Assembly: GCA_002110485.1 (NCBI GenBank)
Contig: MOWL01000074.1
Coordinates: 124,001 to 188,000, forward strand
DNA length: 64,000 nt
From: Emergomyces orientalis
Taxonomy: Eukaryota > Ascomycota > Eurotiomycetes > Onygenales > Ajellomycetaceae
Direction: 5' to 3'
The notes under the pieces were generated by a model. The model saw only the letters and a list, made by a program, of their open reading frames with translations, searched no databases and was not told the DNA's origin. The translations under genes were made by a program, and so were the position numbers. This document shows positions 61,046 through 64,000 of the stretch, piece by piece; position 1 is the first letter of the stretch; every line of letters begins with the position of its first letter.

Positions 61046-62698
61046 TTATACATCCTTCACCTCCCCAAGCGCCTGTCCATACTTTACATATTGCCCTTTC
61101 TCGATCTTCCACTTCCAACCCCCCTCACGGTGCTCTCCTACCCACCCCAAGTCGAAACTAGGCCGCGTGCCCAACGGCGCCTCGAAAACCAACACAATGG
61201 AGCTCCCTAGCTGGAACCCGCCCATCTCCTCGCCGCGCTGCAACGCATGGCCCGCCAGCGTCTTGCTCGCGTGTCGATACGTGGCTTCCGAAAAGCCCGA
61301 GTAGGTCTCGCCGCGCTTCGCAGCAGCTGCAGCAGCGCGGTCAGCGGCGGTATCGGTCGTCAGACTATTCGTGCGCAGCTCGGAGTCGAAGTTGATCTTG
61401 ATGGATCCGACGTTCGTGGCGCCAACGGGCGTCATGCTGAAGAATCCCCAACGCCATCGGCCGAGGAGGACTATTCGTTCATTCAGCGTAAATAGGCCTG
61501 GTAGGGTACGTTGAAGGTATGGGGAAACGGAGAATAGTTCCCCGGCGAAATGGCGTCTGCTTTCGACGATCCAGGATACTGGGGAGTGGAAGCGGTGGTA
61601 GTCGCCTGGCGCCAAGTAGATGACTACGTAGAATAGTGATCTGTTTGATGTGGGCGTGGGCATATACCAGGCTGTTTCGCCTTTGGCGAGATCGGCTTTA
61701 ACTTTGGCTTCGGAGCTGGTGGTGGAGTGCATAGACGCGTCTAGTGGTTTCTCTTTGGGGGAAGGGGCTTTTCCGGTGCCTGACAGTAATGTTGGGAGGG
61801 TGTAGGTAATGCCATTCACTTTAGCAAAATTCTCGTCGGCCGCCATATTATCGGGATCTTTATTACTGGTGTGCTCGTGGTGTTCGCTGTGGTGTATCGG
61901 GGCTTTCGTAGGATGTACCGCCTCGTGGCCAGGGCTCAACTTTTCATGTCCCAGTAAAGCATCTAGACTGTATGTCATCCCCTTAACCTGCTCGACTTCC
62001 CCGTTCTCAATCATACCGAATTGTAAAATTCGTCCATCGGATGGTGAGAGAATGGCGAGGGGATTTGGATCAAGAGGGCGGACACCCGGCTTGAGCTCGC
62101 GATAGAAGAAGGCGGCAAGGTTAGGGTAAGTATGGAGGTCGGGCTGTGCAACTTCGTCTAGATTGACGCCAAAAATCCACGAGTAAAGCTTGAACCCAGG
62201 AACGCGGAGGTAATATGGAATTACCAGTTCATTGAAGCGGCCCCAAACTCGAGACATGGCCTTCAAGGGAAGGGTGGACATGACCTGAACCTGCCATGGC
62301 CCAGAGGGGCGGATCTTTTTTCGCGGCGAGACCTCCCCATATCCATCTTCCTCACTACCCTCGCGTTCCAGTCTTTCCTTTTCCGCTTTTTTGGACCGGA
62401 AGAATTGCACAAATCCTAGGAATCCGATTCCTAGCCCGACGGGAATTGGATACCATTCAACCTTGGTGTTCCCAAGTGCTGTCCGCAATCTCGACCGGAA
62501 TGACTCTTTATGCTTGGATCCTTCTCTTCCGCCGGGGTCATCTTGTTTCCAGCGGCCAGACGATGATGAAAACGGCCTTCGGGATAAGGGGACCCTCCCG
62601 TTGTTAACTCTGTATAGGGCAAATTCGGCCGCGACGGCCTCCCAAGTTCTCACGAACCGAGCGGGATTCTGATAGACAACTGCTCGTCTAACAAACAT
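61046..62698 (-). CDS. PSD1: Phosphatidylserine decarboxylase, mitochondrial (Psd1)
   Basis: Inner-membrane pyruvoyl enzyme converting phosphatidylserine to phosphatidylethanolamine. 550 residues, intronless. The Arg/Ser-rich N-terminus (MFVRRAVVYQNPARFVRTWE) fits a mitochondrial presequence. One transmembrane helix follows (WYPIPVGLGIGFLGFVQFF). Catalytic-domain blocks: RELKPGVRPLD, ILSPSDGRIL with the conserved Asp, YLAPGDYHRFHSPV with the catalytic His, and the self-cleavage motif LGSS (Leu497-Ser500), a variant of LGST seen in several fungi; Ser499 should become the pyruvoyl group. A His-rich insert of about 60 residues after the VKGMTYSLDALLG block contains a second, diverged copy of that block. 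A start at 62,698 is supported by the presequence. Confidence 0.95.
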   Translation of the reverse strand: MFVRRAVVYQNPARFVRTWEAVAAEFALYRVNNGRVPLSRRPFSSSSGRWKQDDPGGREGSKHKESFRSRLRTALGNTKVEWYPIPVGLGIGFLGFVQFFRSKKAEKERLEREGSEEDGYGEVSPRKKIRPSGPWQVQVMSTLPLKAMSRVWGRFNELVIPYYLRVPGFKLYSWIFGVNLDEVAQPDLHTYPNLAAFFYRELKPGVRPLDPNPLAILSPSDGRILQFGMIENGEVEQVKGMTYSLDALLGHEKLSPGHEAVHPTKAPIHHSEHHEHTSNKDPDNMAADENFAKVNGITYTLPTLLSGTGKAPSPKEKPLDASMHSTTSSEAKVKADLAKGETAWYMPTPTSNRSLFYVVIYLAPGDYHRFHSPVSWIVESRRHFAGELFSVSPYLQRTLPGLFTLNERIVLLGRWRWGFFSMTPVGATNVGSIKINFDSELRTNSLTTDTAADRAAAAAAKRGETYSGFSEATYRHASKTLAGHALQRGEEMGGFQLGSSIVLVFEAPLGTRPSFDLGWVGEHREGGWKWKIEKGQYVKYGQALGEVKDV

Positions 62699-63475
62699 GG
62701 TAGACGTCCTTCACTGTTTCGTAAATCAAAGGGAGGCCATAGATTATCAGCCCAACGTGGTGGTGGCACTGAACTGCATAATCATAACCATGAATCCAAT
62801 TGAACCCCAAGTCGTGAACCTAGCAGCGCATAAAATAATCAATGCGCCATCGACGTCGATGTCAACTTGGAAAATGTCTAGAAATATGCAGGGATTTATG
62901 TTAGTCCGCACCGAGCCTGGTATCGCCGCTGAGTCAGCAGTCCTCCTCTTATCGCTGGTTGAGGACACTTCGACTTCAAACTTCAACTTTCCAACCTCGC
63001 CATCACCATCGTTGCCCGACAGGATCAAACAGCGGGCTGATAAGGAGATGAATGTACTACGATCGCAGATACTGTGCTTGATTTCTCTCTGTCTTTCGTT
63101 TGCGCAATGACCCAGCTTGTTGTGTGGGTTGGGGATTCTATATGTTAGCTGTGAATTCTGCCACCATCTCCCACCCTTCACCTCACCTCATACGTCTTCC
63201 GCGTGGGTGGAACTACCATCCAACATTCACGAAGTTGGCATTTATCCTTCATACTAATCTACTGAGGCGGTCATATCCATATCTTATACAAACAGCTTTT
63301 GGCCCTGATCCCATTTGAAATAACACTTCATTACCTTGCTTCAGTCTTTGCTTGCTTGCCTCGTGCATTCTTCCTCGGGCCCCCTTGGAGCCAGCCGCGA
63401 CCGGCAGACTATTCCAAGGTTTACATCTGGCTGACTCGCTAGGAGTCTTAAGAGTCAAGGAGCCTAGAAGTCAAG
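62699..63475. promoter_or_regulatory. Divergent promoter between PSD1 and the UBL gene
   Basis: A 777-bp spacer between two divergent start codons. No specific binding site is claimed. Confidence 0.55.
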
Positions 63476-64000
63476 ATGTCTACGGATACTCAGCCTAGGG
63501 ATATGAACATCCCAGCTGATTTGAGCAGTGCAACCGGCACTGATGCGCAGACAATCGTACTCCACGTCCTCTCTCCATCCCTTGAAGCCCCAAATCGGGT
63601 TACTCTGGATGACCTTCCTCTTGCAATCAAAATCTCAGATCTGAAAACTCGACTGTCTGAAACATTACCCAACCGCCCTCGTCCAGATATGCAGAGACTC
63701 ATATATAGAGGGAAACCTCTGTCGAACAATGAAGAGCAGCTGGGCAACATCGTCGAGCCTGCAGACGTAAGTTGGTTCCCCCCATTTTGGTCCTGAAGTT
63801 CACAAACTCATAGCATTTTGTTGGTAATTAGGGTCGAGTGCACACAATGCATCTTGTTCTTCCCCCTAGCCGAGCGAAAATCACCGTCCCTCCTCCACCA
63901 AACCTCGTCCCACATCTGCAGAACACAGGCCTCCCGAACCCACAACAAGAGCCGTCCGGCTTACGCCTTCGGACAAACCATGGTGATCTGACAACACAGA
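63476..64000 (+). CDS. Ubiquitin-like-domain protein (HERPUD-like), 5' part
   Basis: The first 153 residues are visible, in exons 63476-63766 and 63832-64000, continuing off the end. Intron of 65 bp, GTAAGT donor, TAG acceptor. After about 22 non-conserved residues a ubiquitin fold starts: TIVLHVLSPSLEAPNRVTL, then LKTRLSETLPNR, QRLIYRGKPLSNNEEQL and, across the intron, VHTMHLVLPPSRAK. The QRLIYRGKPL strand corresponds to QRLIFAGKQL of ubiquitin. The long first hairpin and VLPP exit resemble HERP/HERPUD and related ER-associated UBL proteins of fungi. The rest of the protein, including any membrane segment, is outside the window, so the subfamily stays uncertain. Confidence 0.8.

Overview
This 64 kb window is nuclear DNA of a filamentous ascomycete, most likely a eurotiomycete and probably Onygenales. 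The signs are many 50-140 bp spliceosomal introns (GTRNGT donors, CTRAC-type branch points, CAG/TAG acceptors), generous AT-rich and pyrimidine-rich spacers, no operons, and fungal versions of LEU2, PIS1, PSD1, ENA, RET2 and SCS7. Placement below class is inference from remembered protein sequences. All splice sites were placed by eye from reading frame, junction consensus and family sequence.

Layout. 1-13.8 kb holds four minus-strand genes: the 5' part of a transportin (Kap104), a SAC-domain phosphoinositide phosphatase with an hSac2 domain, a NIPA-type magnesium transporter (8 exons) and the COPI delta subunit Ret2. A conserved acidic protein of unknown function (14.4-17.3 kb, +) diverges from RET2. 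18.8-23.1 kb has a BTB-like protein and a catalytically dead orotidine-5'-phosphate decarboxylase (OMPDC) homologue, both minus. 26.2-49.2 kb is a plus-strand run: fatty acid 2-hydroxylase, a decayed copy of a giant DUF6606/DUF3638/DUF3645 gene, an RBM39/Rsd1-type splicing factor, a coiled-coil protein of unknown function, a Ptc6-like PP2C, phosphatidylinositol synthase and APC10/Doc1. 49.8-62.7 kb is minus: LEU2, an ENA-type sodium P-type ATPase and phosphatidylserine decarboxylase. A ubiquitin-like-domain gene starts at 63.5 kb (+) and runs off the end.

Functionally the window is mostly housekeeping: nuclear import, COPI traffic, splicing, the cell cycle, leucine synthesis and ion transport. 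Four unlinked membrane-lipid genes occur (PI synthase, SAC phosphatase, PS decarboxylase, sphingolipid 2-hydroxylase). I see no secondary-metabolite cluster, CRISPR array, rRNA, convincing tRNA or intact transposon.

The two most unusual items are the OMPDC-like pseudoenzyme at 21.7-23.1 kb, which has lost the catalytic Asp/Lys residues but keeps the fold signature and a phosphate-loop Gly-Arg, and the pseudogene at 29.9-34.9 kb, which carries nonsense codons, frameshifts and an internal deletion that removed the putative P-loop core.
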